Assembly: GCF_020253525.1 (NCBI RefSeq)
Contig: NZ_JADCBK010000035.1
Location: forward strand, 1-54,124
Length of the DNA stretch: 54,124 nt
Direction of reading: 5' to 3'
Source of the DNA: Aquidulcibacter sp.
GTDB lineage: Bacteria > Pseudomonadota > Alphaproteobacteria > Caulobacterales > Aquidulcibacteraceae
Shown here: positions 33,247-42,142 of the stretch, piece by piece
Numbering within the stretch: position 1 is the stretch's first letter
Layout of the letters: the number at the start of each line of letters is the position of its first letter
Made by a program: the position numbers and the translations under genes
Notes under the pieces: model-generated
Told to the model about the DNA's origin: nothing
Database searches by the model: none
The model's input: only the letters and a program-made list of their open reading frames with translations

Positions 33247-35267
33247 TCCGCAGCGACCCCGACGCTGGATGGATCAACCGGTGGCGTGCTTGCCCCACCG
33301 CGTTTGGACTTGGCCGGTTGCGGCGCGCCAATGCGCAAGCGACGGTCGGTCAAGCTCACAGCCCCGCCGAGCGCCATCAAGAAGGCACCTCCGAAAATGG
33401 CGACCACCAGCGGGTTCCAATAGAGCCGCACGGTCCAGGCCATGCGACCATTGATTTCAGCGGGGTCCCCTAAAGCCGCGTAAACATCGCCAGCCAGAGA
33501 CGACCGCAAAGCGACTTCGGTAGTTGGCATACGGGCGGCTGGATAAAAGCGGCGCTCTGGGGCCAGAACAAGTTCCCGCTTGCCATCGGTCACGATCAAT
33601 TGCGCCCGGTCGGCATAGTAATTTGGGCCTTCTTCAGCCGTGACCGCCTTCAGGGTCACCGTCCGGCCAGCAAAGCTTGTCGATTCACCCAAGCCGAGCG
33701 AGGCTGTGTGTTCGATGCGGAACGCCGTCTCAGAAACCGCACCAAGGACAAATACGCCCATACCCAGATGGGCGATGGTCATGCCCCACGCCGCACGTTG
33801 CAGACCCTTTACGCGCGCCCAGACTTGGGGCGCTGGCAATTTGCCAAATCGGACGCGGTCAAGCACTTCGGCAATCGCCCCACAGACAAGCCACGTGCCA
33901 AGACCGATGCCAATCGCCGCCAGAGCCTTCCCGCCCATAAAGGCCCAGCTCAAGGTGATGGCCAGTGCGGTCAAAGCTGCGGCAACCCACAGACGTTGCA
34001 GCACGGCCATAATGTCTCCGCGCTTCCACGCCAGATAAGGTGCGATGGGCAAAGCCAAGAGCACCAGCGCCATCAGCGGGGTGAAGGTCAAGTTGAAGTA
34101 AGGCGGGCCGACCGACAAGGCCCGCTTAAACACGGCCTCGCCCAAAAGCGGATAGAGCGTCCCCACCAGAACGGTTGCTGTTGCCACGGTCAGGAAGAGA
34201 TTGTTGAGAACCAAAGCCCCTTCCCGGCTTATTGGGGCAAACAAACCCCGATCTGAACCCAGACTTGGACCGCGCCAGGCAAAGAGAGCCAAGGCTCCGC
34301 CAGTAAAGGCCGCAAGGATCATCAGAATAATAAAGCCACGCTCAGGGTCGAGGGCAAACGCGTGCACCGAAGTCAACACGCCAGAGCGGACCAAGAAGGT
34401 GCCCAAGAGCGAGAGCGAAAATGTGAGGATCGCCAGCAACACCGTCCAACTGGCAAGACCGCCGCGCTTTTCGGTAACAATGGCTGAATGCAGAAGTGCA
34501 GCACCCAATAGCCAAGGCATAAAGCTTGCGTTCTCAACGGGGTCCCAGAACCACCAGCCACCCCAACCGAGCTCGTAATAGGCCCAATAGGAGCCTAGCG
34601 CGATACCGATCGTCAAAAACGTCCACGATGCCAGCGCCCAAGGCCGGACCCATCGGGCCCAAGCCGCATCAACGCGCCCTTCCAACAAAGCTGCAACCGC
34701 CAAGGAGAAGACCACGGACGAACCAACATAGCCCAAGTAGAGGAAGGGCGGATGGGCCGCCAACGAAGGATCTTGCAGCAAGGGATTAAGGTCAGCACCT
34801 TGTAGGGGGGCTGGGTCCAACCGAACGAATGGGTTTGAGGCAAAGGCCAGATAAGCCATCATGACCGCCGTCAAAAGGCCTTGCACGCCAATCGCGCGCG
34901 CCCGCAAATCCCACCGTAAGCCCTTGGAAAAATGCGCCAGCATCCAGCCAAAGCCAGCCGAGATCAGACACCAAAGCACCATGGACCCTTCATGATTGCC
35001 CCACGTACCTGCAATCTTGTAGAGCAGCGGCTTCAGAGTATGGCTGTTCTTCGCCACATTTTCGACGGAAAAGTCGGAGCGGATAAACGCGCTCATCAGC
35101 GCGAAAAAGGCCAACGCAATGGCAAAGAATGCAATGTCGGATGCGGCTTTTGACATGGCAGCAAAGCGGCCATCGCGGGCATGGCCACCCCACAAGCCAG
35201 TAGCTGCCTGCGCAAAGCTGGCGAAAAGGGCGAGGAAGATAAGGAAGTGTCCGAGTTCTGCGATCAT
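33243..35267 (-). CDS. ccmF: Heme lyase CcmF (CycK)
   Basis: CcmF is the multi-span inner membrane subunit of the holocytochrome c synthase. The 674-residue length and about 15 hydrophobic segments fit. The tryptophan-rich WWD domain reads WGGWWFWDPVENASFMPW, and conserved His residues lie in SHTLKPLLYKIAGTWGNHEGS and HPPFLYLGYVG. The C-terminal periplasmic loop and last span end before PVDPSSVGVAAE. ccmE lies 84 bases upstream and ccmH overlaps its stop, matching the cycHJKL order. Confidence 0.95.
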   Translation of the reverse strand: MIAELGHFLIFLALFASFAQAATGLWGGHARDGRFAAMSKAASDIAFFAIALAFFALMSAFIRSDFSVENVAKNSHTLKPLLYKIAGTWGNHEGSMVLWCLISAGFGWMLAHFSKGLRWDLRARAIGVQGLLTAVMMAYLAFASNPFVRLDPAPLQGADLNPLLQDPSLAAHPPFLYLGYVGSSVVFSLAVAALLEGRVDAAWARWVRPWALASWTFLTIGIALGSYWAYYELGWGGWWFWDPVENASFMPWLLGAALLHSAIVTEKRGGLASWTVLLAILTFSLSLLGTFLVRSGVLTSVHAFALDPERGFIILMILAAFTGGALALFAWRGPSLGSDRGLFAPISREGALVLNNLFLTVATATVLVGTLYPLLGEAVFKRALSVGPPYFNLTFTPLMALVLLALPIAPYLAWKRGDIMAVLQRLWVAAALTALAITLSWAFMGGKALAAIGIGLGTWLVCGAIAEVLDRVRFGKLPAPQVWARVKGLQRAAWGMTIAHLGMGVFVLGAVSETAFRIEHTASLGLGESTSFAGRTVTLKAVTAEEGPNYYADRAQLIVTDGKRELVLAPERRFYPAARMPTTEVALRSSLAGDVYAALGDPAEINGRMAWTVRLYWNPLVVAIFGGAFLMALGGAVSLTDRRLRIGAPQPAKSKRGGASTPPVDPSSVGVAAE

Positions 35268-35351
35268 ACCCGACTATGTACCCCGCAGGCCGTTGGGTTC
35301 AACCTGTTTCCACTGCTCAAAACGAAGTTTTGCCGATGGCCAAGTTCACGT

Positions 35352-35870
35352 TTACTTTGAACCTGTGTGAGCTGGGTTCACCATCCCGGCACCGGTGCCC
35401 AAATTGGTTTGGGTGTTGCTTTGGCTGACCGGTAAAGGCGCATCGCGCCATTGGCCAGAAGCCTTCAACGCATCAGCCACTTCCTTGGGCATATAGTTTT
35501 CGTCGTGACGTGCCAGGATCGTGCGGGCTTCAAACGTGTCGGGGGCAGTAAACTTGCCTTCGGCCACAACACCTTGCCCTTCCCGGAATAGATCGGGCAA
35601 CACGCCGCGATAGCTCACGCGGACATCGGCTTTCATGTCCGTCACGATGAAGTTTACGCTGCCGTTGTCGCTACGTACCACTGTGCCTTTAGCGACAAGA
35701 CCGCCGATACGGGCTTGCGTACCAGCTTCAGGTTTTTTGGCTTGTGCGTCAGTCGGGGAATAAAAGAAAGAGGCCGTTTGGCGCAAAGCCACGCTTGCAA
35801 CCGCTGTCGCACCCAGCAGAACAATTCCTGCTGCAGAAATCAGAAGAAGGCGGCGATCACGTCTGCGCAT
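35352..35870 (-). CDS. ccmE: Heme chaperone CcmE (CycJ)
   Basis: CcmE binds heme covalently in the periplasm and passes it to CcmF/CcmH. The 172-residue protein has an N-terminal anchor (about 8-29), the OB-fold with RIGGLVAKGTVVR and VSYRGVLPDLFREGQGVVAEG, and LARHDENYMPKEV, where His122 is the heme-binding residue and Tyr126 the usual partner. The tail is low complexity. It lies 74 bases after ccmI. Confidence 0.95.
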   Translation of the reverse strand: MRRRDRRLLLISAAGIVLLGATAVASVALRQTASFFYSPTDAQAKKPEAGTQARIGGLVAKGTVVRSDNGSVNFIVTDMKADVRVSYRGVLPDLFREGQGVVAEGKFTAPDTFEARTILARHDENYMPKEVADALKASGQWRDAPLPVSQSNTQTNLGTGAGMVNPAHTGSK

Positions 35871-35944
35871 GGCTCTTACTCAATCTTTCCCACAAACTAC
35901 TGCGTCACGTCGCAAATGGAAAGAAACCTTTCCCTCACACACAC

Positions 35945-37141
35945 TCACCTTTTCGGCATCGGAGCAGAGCCCGATGCACCATTTGCTTCCGCGCTAGGCG
36001 CACTTTCAAGAGCGAGGCTGTATACGGCAGACAAAAGCGGATCGCGCGTCTGCTGACTTTGTCCGACCACAAGAATATCGCGTGCCTCTTTTATTCTGCC
36101 TGTCATCAAAAGAACCCGCGCCGCCGACAAGCGCAAGGCCGGATCGGCTGGGCTTTCAGCGATACGATCCACCCGCTTGGCAATCATCGTGTCAATAAAG
36201 GCCTTTTGAGCTGCCGGATCTGTCTGGGCCATCCCAGCCATTGGCGGCGGACTATCTCCATCTGGACCACGATCCAATTGTGACAAGACCTCAGCTACAC
36301 GAGCGACCAATTGGCGTTGACTGTCAGGTTCCTTTTCATTGGCAATATAGGCCGATCGCCAAGATGCCAAAGCTTCTTGTTTTTTGCCTGCCTGCCAGTC
36401 CGCAAGCCCCAGAAAGAAGCGCGCACTCGCAGAGTTCGGGTTAAGTTGCAGGGCTGCATCGAAAGCTGATTTGGCATCGGCCCCAACTACGCCCTTGTTC
36501 AAACGCATCAAAACAGCGCCAGTCTCTGCAATCAGTTCGGCATTTTTTGGATCGCGGCGCAACGCCGCTTGAAAGGCCCGCAAAGCATCTTGGTCACGCC
36601 CGGCGCTACTGAGGACTTGCGCCATCAAGGCGTGGGGCATTGGATCGTCGGGTGCCTTCCTTGCCTGTTCCTGCAGCAAGAGCATAATCTCATCTTCGCT
36701 CAAGGTTTCAGGGGCGCGCGACAACAGTTCTGCTTCGCGCTGGGCAAAGGGTTGGTCGGTCTTTTGTGGCGACCCATAAAGAAGATAAAGCCCCCCTGCC
36801 CCCAATGCGATGGCGGCAGCCACACTGGTCAAGGCCAATTTGCCCAAACGGGGCCCTTCACTCAACGTGCGGTCACGGGCTTGGACCAGCCGACGTCCAA
36901 TCTCCAGCCTTCCAGCTTGTGCTGCCTCTTCTGAAATTCGGCCTTGTGCCAAATCGCGGTCAATCTCTGCGATTTGATCTTGATAGACTTGCAGATCGGC
37001 CCGGTCGCCTTCGAGCGCGCCTCCCCGCGCTCCTGCCCGCAACACCCACCACGCCGCCCCCACGAGGGCAACAAGCAAGCTAAGCCAAAACAATCCAGCA
37101 ACGAGAAAAGGGGGGAGGTGAGTCATGATGAAGGGCGACAT
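35945..37141 (-). CDS. ccmI: Cytochrome c maturation protein CcmI (CycH)
   Basis: CcmI presents apocytochrome c to the ligation complex. I start at ATG 37141 (GGGAG six bases upstream) giving 398 residues; ATG 37126 is an alternative. Two membrane spans flank a cytoplasmic coiled-coil-like loop (DRADLQVYQDQIAEIDRDLA) and the periplasmic part has TPR-like repeats (MPHALMAQVLSSAGRDQDAL, AAFDAALQLNPNSASARF). It is the first gene of the ccmI-ccmE-ccmF-ccmH cluster. ccmG and the ABC exporter ccmABCD are not in this window. Confidence 0.92.
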   Translation of the reverse strand: MSPFIMTHLPPFLVAGLFWLSLLVALVGAAWWVLRAGARGGALEGDRADLQVYQDQIAEIDRDLAQGRISEEAAQAGRLEIGRRLVQARDRTLSEGPRLGKLALTSVAAAIALGAGGLYLLYGSPQKTDQPFAQREAELLSRAPETLSEDEIMLLLQEQARKAPDDPMPHALMAQVLSSAGRDQDALRAFQAALRRDPKNAELIAETGAVLMRLNKGVVGADAKSAFDAALQLNPNSASARFFLGLADWQAGKKQEALASWRSAYIANEKEPDSQRQLVARVAEVLSQLDRGPDGDSPPPMAGMAQTDPAAQKAFIDTMIAKRVDRIAESPADPALRLSAARVLLMTGRIKEARDILVVGQSQQTRDPLLSAVYSLALESAPSAEANGASGSAPMPKR

Positions 37142-37224
37142 GCACGCTCCCACCCTTCGGTTCAAGGCTTAAGGGTGAAAATGTCGCAGGCAAAGGCTTC
37201 AAGCTTGCGCGATCAATCGTCGGC

Positions 37225-38631
37225 TTAGGCCGCCTTTTTGAGGAAGGCCAAGATCCGCCGCTCAAAATTCTTAGCGGGCATGGGGCCGTCGAGAGCGGTG
37301 ATCAACGTAACAACGGCATTGATCCAATCTTGGAAATGCGGGGAAGTTTCCCCCTCCCGCGCAACCCGAACCAAACCTTCGCACACCGCATCCAATTGAC
37401 CGGCACAGGTCCGGCTCGCATTGTCACGGAAGCCGCCAAAGCCAGCGAGAGGTGCCAAAAGGCGGGTGGCCACCAAGAATTGCATATGGCACCGCGCCAC
37501 TTCAACCTTGTTCGGATCGATTGCCGCGCCATAGCGTGGTTCCGTGAGCATGCCAGCATTTTTTTTGCGAACCATGTCCATCGGCAAGGCTTGGTCGAGT
37601 GCTTTGACTGCCGCATGGCAGATCATTTCCAAGCGAGAGCCAACTTGGCTACAAATGGCCGTCAATTCTTGCCGCCATGGACCATTTGGCGAAAGAATTG
37701 TATCGCGCGTCATGCCATGCACCAGCTTGTTGTGGCGGTCGATCGCCACAGCAACTGCTTCCACATCAAATGTTCCGCCCAGGGCGGCATGCTCAATCAC
37801 GGCACCTTCGCGGCGCAACAAGGCAATGACCCGCCGCCCCACGACGGCGAAATGGGTTGTATCAATCTTGCGGTCATCGACGCCACGCGACACGCGCTGT
37901 AACACACGCAGAGCTTGATATGGCTTGGGCAGAACCGACATCGTCAGGAGCAAGATTTCAGTTGCGGCTTGCGGACTACGGTTTTCAGCTTCCTTGACGG
38001 CATTTGCCAAGCGCAGGATCGACTGTTCATGCATGTCGCCGCGCAAACTTTGAACACCGGTCCAAATCTCGCGTCCAGCCTTTTCCGCTTCAAGGAGCGG
38101 GATTAAGCGGCCCAAAACATGGGCTGCTTCAGGCATTTTCGACAAAGCGCTTAAGCGCTCGGGTGGGATGTCCTGGATATTGGACAAAAGTTCGGTCCGC
38201 ATTTGCTGGGCATAATCACGGGCTTGGGTCATGTCGCCGCGCAAGCTTGCGGCCGTCCCCAAGGGCTCAAGGTCAACATATGCGTCGGGCGCAAGCTGGC
38301 CAATAATGAGCTTCCAGACCTGGCCTAAGCCAATGCGCGGCAAAGAACCCGGCATGAGACGATGCAGCGGACCATTTTCGAATAGGTTTTCAAACGGTTC
38401 AAAAAATAAGCGGTCGAAACTGAGGACGCGGGTGTGGGCTTGGCCGGTTGCAAAGGTGGCAGGAATGCCCGCTTCGCGCATGGCATCGAGCAATTCCCCA
38501 GTCGGGATCGATTGAACACCTTGAACTTTCATGCGCTCCAGAAGCGCCCATAGCTTCCCAGCCGTTGCAGGCGGGGTCGAAAGCAACAGGGCCTTTAGGG
38601 CGGCAATCTTGTCGTCGGTTAGAACTGTCAT
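37225..38631 (-). CDS. Conserved-looking protein of unknown function, 468 residues
   Basis: I do not recognise this family. From ATG 38631 the 468-residue product is largely alpha-helical, without signal peptide or clear membrane span. It begins with a helical segment (DDKIAALKALLLS, PPATAGKLWALLERMK), followed by repeated helices and phrases such as SFDRLFFEPFENLFENGPLHR, LMPGSLPRIGLGQVWKLIIG and FERRILAFLKKAA at the end. Cysteines are few. It lies between a FeuPQ-like system and the ccmI gene on the same strand, 120 bases after the kinase gene. The start is uncertain because the ribosome site is weak and a TTG start at 38667 extends the frame. Confidence 0.72.
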   Translation of the reverse strand: MTVLTDDKIAALKALLLSTPPATAGKLWALLERMKVQGVQSIPTGELLDAMREAGIPATFATGQAHTRVLSFDRLFFEPFENLFENGPLHRLMPGSLPRIGLGQVWKLIIGQLAPDAYVDLEPLGTAASLRGDMTQARDYAQQMRTELLSNIQDIPPERLSALSKMPEAAHVLGRLIPLLEAEKAGREIWTGVQSLRGDMHEQSILRLANAVKEAENRSPQAATEILLLTMSVLPKPYQALRVLQRVSRGVDDRKIDTTHFAVVGRRVIALLRREGAVIEHAALGGTFDVEAVAVAIDRHNKLVHGMTRDTILSPNGPWRQELTAICSQVGSRLEMICHAAVKALDQALPMDMVRKKNAGMLTEPRYGAAIDPNKVEVARCHMQFLVATRLLAPLAGFGGFRDNASRTCAGQLDAVCEGLVRVAREGETSPHFQDWINAVVTLITALDGPMPAKNFERRILAFLKKAA

Positions 38632-38751
38632 CTGCGAAAACTCAAGTCGGTACTCACTCGCGGCCAAATGTTATGTAGCCGTCAAGCAAGCTTTCGTAGC
38701 AAAAATGGGTTAATTTGGTGTTTGCAGAGATAAAGACAGTAAAATTTAAAT

Positions 38752-40137
38752 CTAAACAGATGTTTCCGCGGCAGGTAGAAATAATTGCGCGCGCAATCCT
38801 CCCAATTCAGATCGATCTAGCCTTAGGCTGCCACCATAAGCGCGTGCCAATTCATCGCAGATCGACAAACCAAGCCCGGAACCCGGCAAAGTTTCATCCA
38901 AACGTGCGCCGCGTTTCAAGGCCGCAACTAAGGCATCGCCTTCTAAGCCGTCGCCATCATCCTCAATCGTGATTTCAATCTGCCCATTTGGGGCCAAGCG
39001 TGCGGTAATTTCCACAAGCCCACCCCCATATTTGCAGGCATTTTCCGACAAATTGCCGATCAAGTCCTCCAAATCTTCTTTTTCGCCACGAAAAACGAGA
39101 TTGTCCTCAAACTGGGCTGAAACCTTGACCCCATCGGCTTTGAATAGACGCCCGAGGGTGCGGCTTACATCCTCGATGACGGGGCCAATAGGGGTGCGCG
39201 CACCTAAGGATTCTGCCCGTGCAGCAGCCGACGCCCGCTTCAAATAATGCTCAACTTGGCGCGTCATAGCTTGTGCTTGGCGGGCCACCAGATCTTCAAA
39301 TTCGCCTTGCCGGTGTCGCGATTCATTCAGGAGAACCGACAAGGGGGTCTTGAGGGCGTGGGCCAAATTACCGACATGGGTGCGGGCGCGCTCAACCACT
39401 TCTTGATTGTGAGAAATCAGCGCATTGAGTTCACCGGCCAAAGGTGCCAGCTCTTTTGGGGCATCTTCATCCAGACGGTCACGCTCACCATTGCGGATCA
39501 TCGCCAGCTCTCTTCCCATGCGACGCAGGGGTTCGAGCCCCAATTGTACCTGGAGGAAAATCGCACCCAATAGGCCGAGCGCCAGCGCCAAAAGACCCAG
39601 CGACAATGCCAGATTGAACCGGTCGCCTGCGGCCACAGCTTCGCCCGTGTCGGCCCCAACCATCAACAGGGTCTGACTGCTCCGCCCCGGCAATTGTACC
39701 AGTCGAGCAGCCACCCGCAGGCGCTCTTTATCGCGGCTCATTTCAATCGTTTGGGTGAGACCAGGTTGGGCGAGAACCTGTTCAACCAAGGGCAAAGGCG
39801 GCTCAAACGGCTCATCCCAGACAGAGCGCGAACTAACCCCTGGACCCAGTAACTTCGGGCCTGCCGTGACATCGACAACCCGCCAATAATGGCCAGACAG
39901 GGGGCGGACAAAACGCGGATCAGTCGGCGGACGCGGAACCCGCAATTGCCCTTGACCATCGGTCTCTATGGTCGCAGCCAAAGCATCAATGGAGACCGTC
40001 AGTTCGCGATCAAAGGCCTCAAAGACCGAATTGCGAAACAAAGCCGACAGGCCATAGCCGGTTGCGACCAGCACCAAAGCTGACCAGATGGCGGCAACGG
40101 CAACCAGTCGCCCCGCAAGAGATCGGCGAGGCCTCAC
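38752..40137 (-). CDS. FeuQ-like sensor histidine kinase
   Basis: A 461-residue inner membrane kinase with two spans (about 10-33 and 175-197), a periplasmic sensor region between, HAMP, and an H box THVGNLAHALKTPLSVLL with phospho-acceptor His260. The ATPase has NLSENACKYGGG and DDGDGLEGDA, then GSGLGLSICDELARAYGG. The H box and the position upstream of ccmI/cycH resemble rhizobial FeuQ; FeuPQ is tied to iron uptake and osmotic adaptation there, but the name is inferred. Its start overlaps the regulator stop by four bases. Confidence 0.88.
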   Translation of the reverse strand: MRPRRSLAGRLVAVAAIWSALVLVATGYGLSALFRNSVFEAFDRELTVSIDALAATIETDGQGQLRVPRPPTDPRFVRPLSGHYWRVVDVTAGPKLLGPGVSSRSVWDEPFEPPLPLVEQVLAQPGLTQTIEMSRDKERLRVAARLVQLPGRSSQTLLMVGADTGEAVAAGDRFNLALSLGLLALALGLLGAIFLQVQLGLEPLRRMGRELAMIRNGERDRLDEDAPKELAPLAGELNALISHNQEVVERARTHVGNLAHALKTPLSVLLNESRHRQGEFEDLVARQAQAMTRQVEHYLKRASAAARAESLGARTPIGPVIEDVSRTLGRLFKADGVKVSAQFEDNLVFRGEKEDLEDLIGNLSENACKYGGGLVEITARLAPNGQIEITIEDDGDGLEGDALVAALKRGARLDETLPGSGLGLSICDELARAYGGSLRLDRSELGGLRAQLFLPAAETSV

Positions 40138-40820
40138 CCCTTACCTGACGCGTTGGTGGCGTCTGGATCCAGCAATTGATAGCCTAGACCCCGGATTGTC
40201 GCGATCCGATCTTGGCCAATCTTCTTACGAAGTCGGCCAACAAAGACTTCGATCGTGTTGGAATCGCGGTCAAAGTCTTGGTCATAAATATGTTCGATCA
40301 ATTCAGAACGCGGCACAACACGTCCCACATGGTGCATAAGATAGGTCAAAAGGCGCAACTCATGGCTGGTTAGCTTTACGGGATCGCCTGCCACAGTCGC
40401 CCGCTGGGCGCGTGGGTCTAACCGAAGGTCACCACATTCCAGCGCCGGGGTAGCATGGCCAGCCGCACGGCGGACAAGGGCCCGCAGGCGCGCCAATAAT
40501 TCCTCAATATGGAATGGCTTGGTGAGATAGTCGTCTGCCCCGGCATCAAAGCCAGCGACCTTTTCACTCCAGCGATCGCGCGCGGTCAAAATCAGCACGG
40601 GGACGACTTTACCGGCATTACGCCACCGTTCCAGCACGGTCACACCGTCAATCAGTGGCAAACCCAGATCAAGCACGATAACATCATAGGGTTCGGTTTC
40701 GCCTAGAAAATGACCTTCCTCGCCATCGGCTGCAACATCAACGGCATAGCCGGAATCTTGCAAAGCGCGCTCAAGCTGACGCCGCAAATCGGGATCATCT
40801 TCCACTACCAGACAGCGCAT
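40134..40820 (-). CDS. FeuP-like OmpR-family response regulator
   Basis: ATG 40820 gives a 228-residue regulator beginning MRCLVVEDDPDLRRQLERAL; the frame extends upstream to 40847 but that part is not receiver-like. The phospho-acceptor is Asp51 in VLDLGLPLIDG, the conserved Lys is in DDYLTKPFH, and the C-terminal winged helix has KLTSHELRLLTYL and IEVFVGRLRKKIG. It pairs with the kinase downstream, with which it overlaps. A PepSY gene precedes it by 67 bases. Confidence 0.9.
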   Translation of the reverse strand: MRCLVVEDDPDLRRQLERALQDSGYAVDVAADGEEGHFLGETEPYDVIVLDLGLPLIDGVTVLERWRNAGKVVPVLILTARDRWSEKVAGFDAGADDYLTKPFHIEELLARLRALVRRAAGHATPALECGDLRLDPRAQRATVAGDPVKLTSHELRLLTYLMHHVGRVVPRSELIEHIYDQDFDRDSNTIEVFVGRLRKKIGQDRIATIRGLGYQLLDPDATNASGKG

Positions 40821-40887
40821 CCGCTCCACTCCCTCTCTTGACCACATCCCAAAGGTCCGCGACGGCGAACTTCAGTTGTTTGATAAA

Positions 40888-41238
40888 CTAGCCTTGGCGA
40901 CCAACAATCTGACCAGATTGGGCATCGACTTTGAAAATCATGATGCGGCCACGCGAGGCCTGCCAACGCACGATGTAAAAGGGACGTCCATTCTCGGTCA
41001 CAATTTGCGTATCAAGCTGATTGCCGGGTTCAATGGCGTTAATCATCTCCAAGACCTGGCTTAGAGGGACGATTTGGCTGGCCAGTTGAAAGAGGCCACC
41101 ATGACGCACATCTTCGCGAAACACCAAGCCTGTGGGGCTTGAAGGTGCAGCAGAGACCCGTCCTGCTTGCGCAGGCCCAACCAGACTGAGACTGGCTAAG
41201 AGAGACGAGCTCAACAAGAGGGCGATCAGCTTTTTCAT
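40888..41238 (-). CDS. Periplasmic PepSY domain protein
   Basis: ATG 41238 gives 116 residues with a signal peptide ending AQAG and a PepSY domain (LSQVLEMINAIEPGNQLDTQI, GRPFYIVRWQASRGRIMIFKVDAQSGQIVG). PepSY domains inhibit proteases or modulate signalling; in proteobacteria a PepSY gene often adjoins a two-component pair, as here. The frame extends upstream to 41301 but without signal-like sequence. Confidence 0.85.
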   Translation of the reverse strand: MKKLIALLLSSSLLASLSLVGPAQAGRVSAAPSSPTGLVFREDVRHGGLFQLASQIVPLSQVLEMINAIEPGNQLDTQIVTENGRPFYIVRWQASRGRIMIFKVDAQSGQIVGRQG

Positions 41239-41378
41239 AAGGCCAAGATTACACGCATGGTTCTGAACGTGGACTAAACGTGATCGATCCGTTTCGTTCA
41301 TAGAGGAGGCCGATCCCAGCTACTTTACCCGCACTCATAAGGCTGTAACAATCCGGTAATCATGCGAAAAACACCCAA

Positions 41379-42119
41379 TTACAGTGCTGAAGGCTGCAAT
41401 CGGGCGGCTTTCGCCCAGTCATAGGCAGCTGTCACAAATGCTTGAAACAGCGCTGCGGCGTCAGAAGTCTCTTCAATCAGCCGCTCTGGATGCCATTGTA
41501 CGCCCATCACAAAGCGGCGATCTGGCCGTTCAATGGCCTCCACCAGACCGTCATCAGAATAGGCTGAGATAACGACTTGATCGCTCATCTCCACCAAAGC
41601 TTCGCGGTGGAAACTATTCACTTGAAGATGGTCAAGGCCAGTGATGGCATGAAGCTTGGTTCCGCCGGTGACCTTTACACCATGGCGGGTTGTCCGGTCA
41701 TCATGGGCAATGCTGCCATCGGTATAGGATTTTGCGTCCCCGCTCATGCGACACCCCGATAGGCACCCCAGCATTTGCATGCCATTACAAATACCAAAAT
41801 AGGGTCGATCTTCTGCCAAGAATGCTTCCACCAGTGCCCGCTCGATCGCAAAGCGGTCGGATTGGGGCGCATAGCTTTCTTGTCCAGGGACATACCATTC
41901 GGAAGGGAATTTGATGCGCGCGCCGGTCGACATCAGGCCCGCACAATGCTGGCGCGCAAATTCGAGAGAGTCCGCAGCATAGGGCAGCCCCAAAGCCACA
42001 CCGCCGGCTTTCTCAATGGCCTTAAAATAGCCCTTGCCAGTGTCATAGGACGCGCCGCCTTGGCTGGTGTTTTCGTCCAAAATGATGCCGATGATTGGCT
42101 TATCTCCCAACAGTCCCAT
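41379..42119 (-). CDS. Class I glutamine amidotransferase, PuuD/C26 family
   Basis: A 246-residue hydrolase of the gamma-glutamyl-gamma-aminobutyrate hydrolase family. From ATG 42119 it starts MGLLGDKPIIGIILDENT. The nucleophile is Cys111 in FGICNGMQMLG, and MGVQWHPERL supplies the catalytic His and Glu. Its nearest known role, splitting gamma-glutamyl-GABA in putrescine breakdown, needs partner enzymes that are not in this window, so its substrate is uncertain. A GAAGGA ribosome site lies upstream; the frame extends to 42176 within the dnaJ-like gene. Confidence 0.85.
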   Translation of the reverse strand: MGLLGDKPIIGIILDENTSQGGASYDTGKGYFKAIEKAGGVALGLPYAADSLEFARQHCAGLMSTGARIKFPSEWYVPGQESYAPQSDRFAIERALVEAFLAEDRPYFGICNGMQMLGCLSGCRMSGDAKSYTDGSIAHDDRTTRHGVKVTGGTKLHAITGLDHLQVNSFHREALVEMSDQVVISAYSDDGLVEAIERPDRRFVMGVQWHPERLIEETSDAAALFQAFVTAAYDWAKAARLQPSAL

Positions 42120-42142
42120 AGCCCTACATCCTTCGCCCAAGG

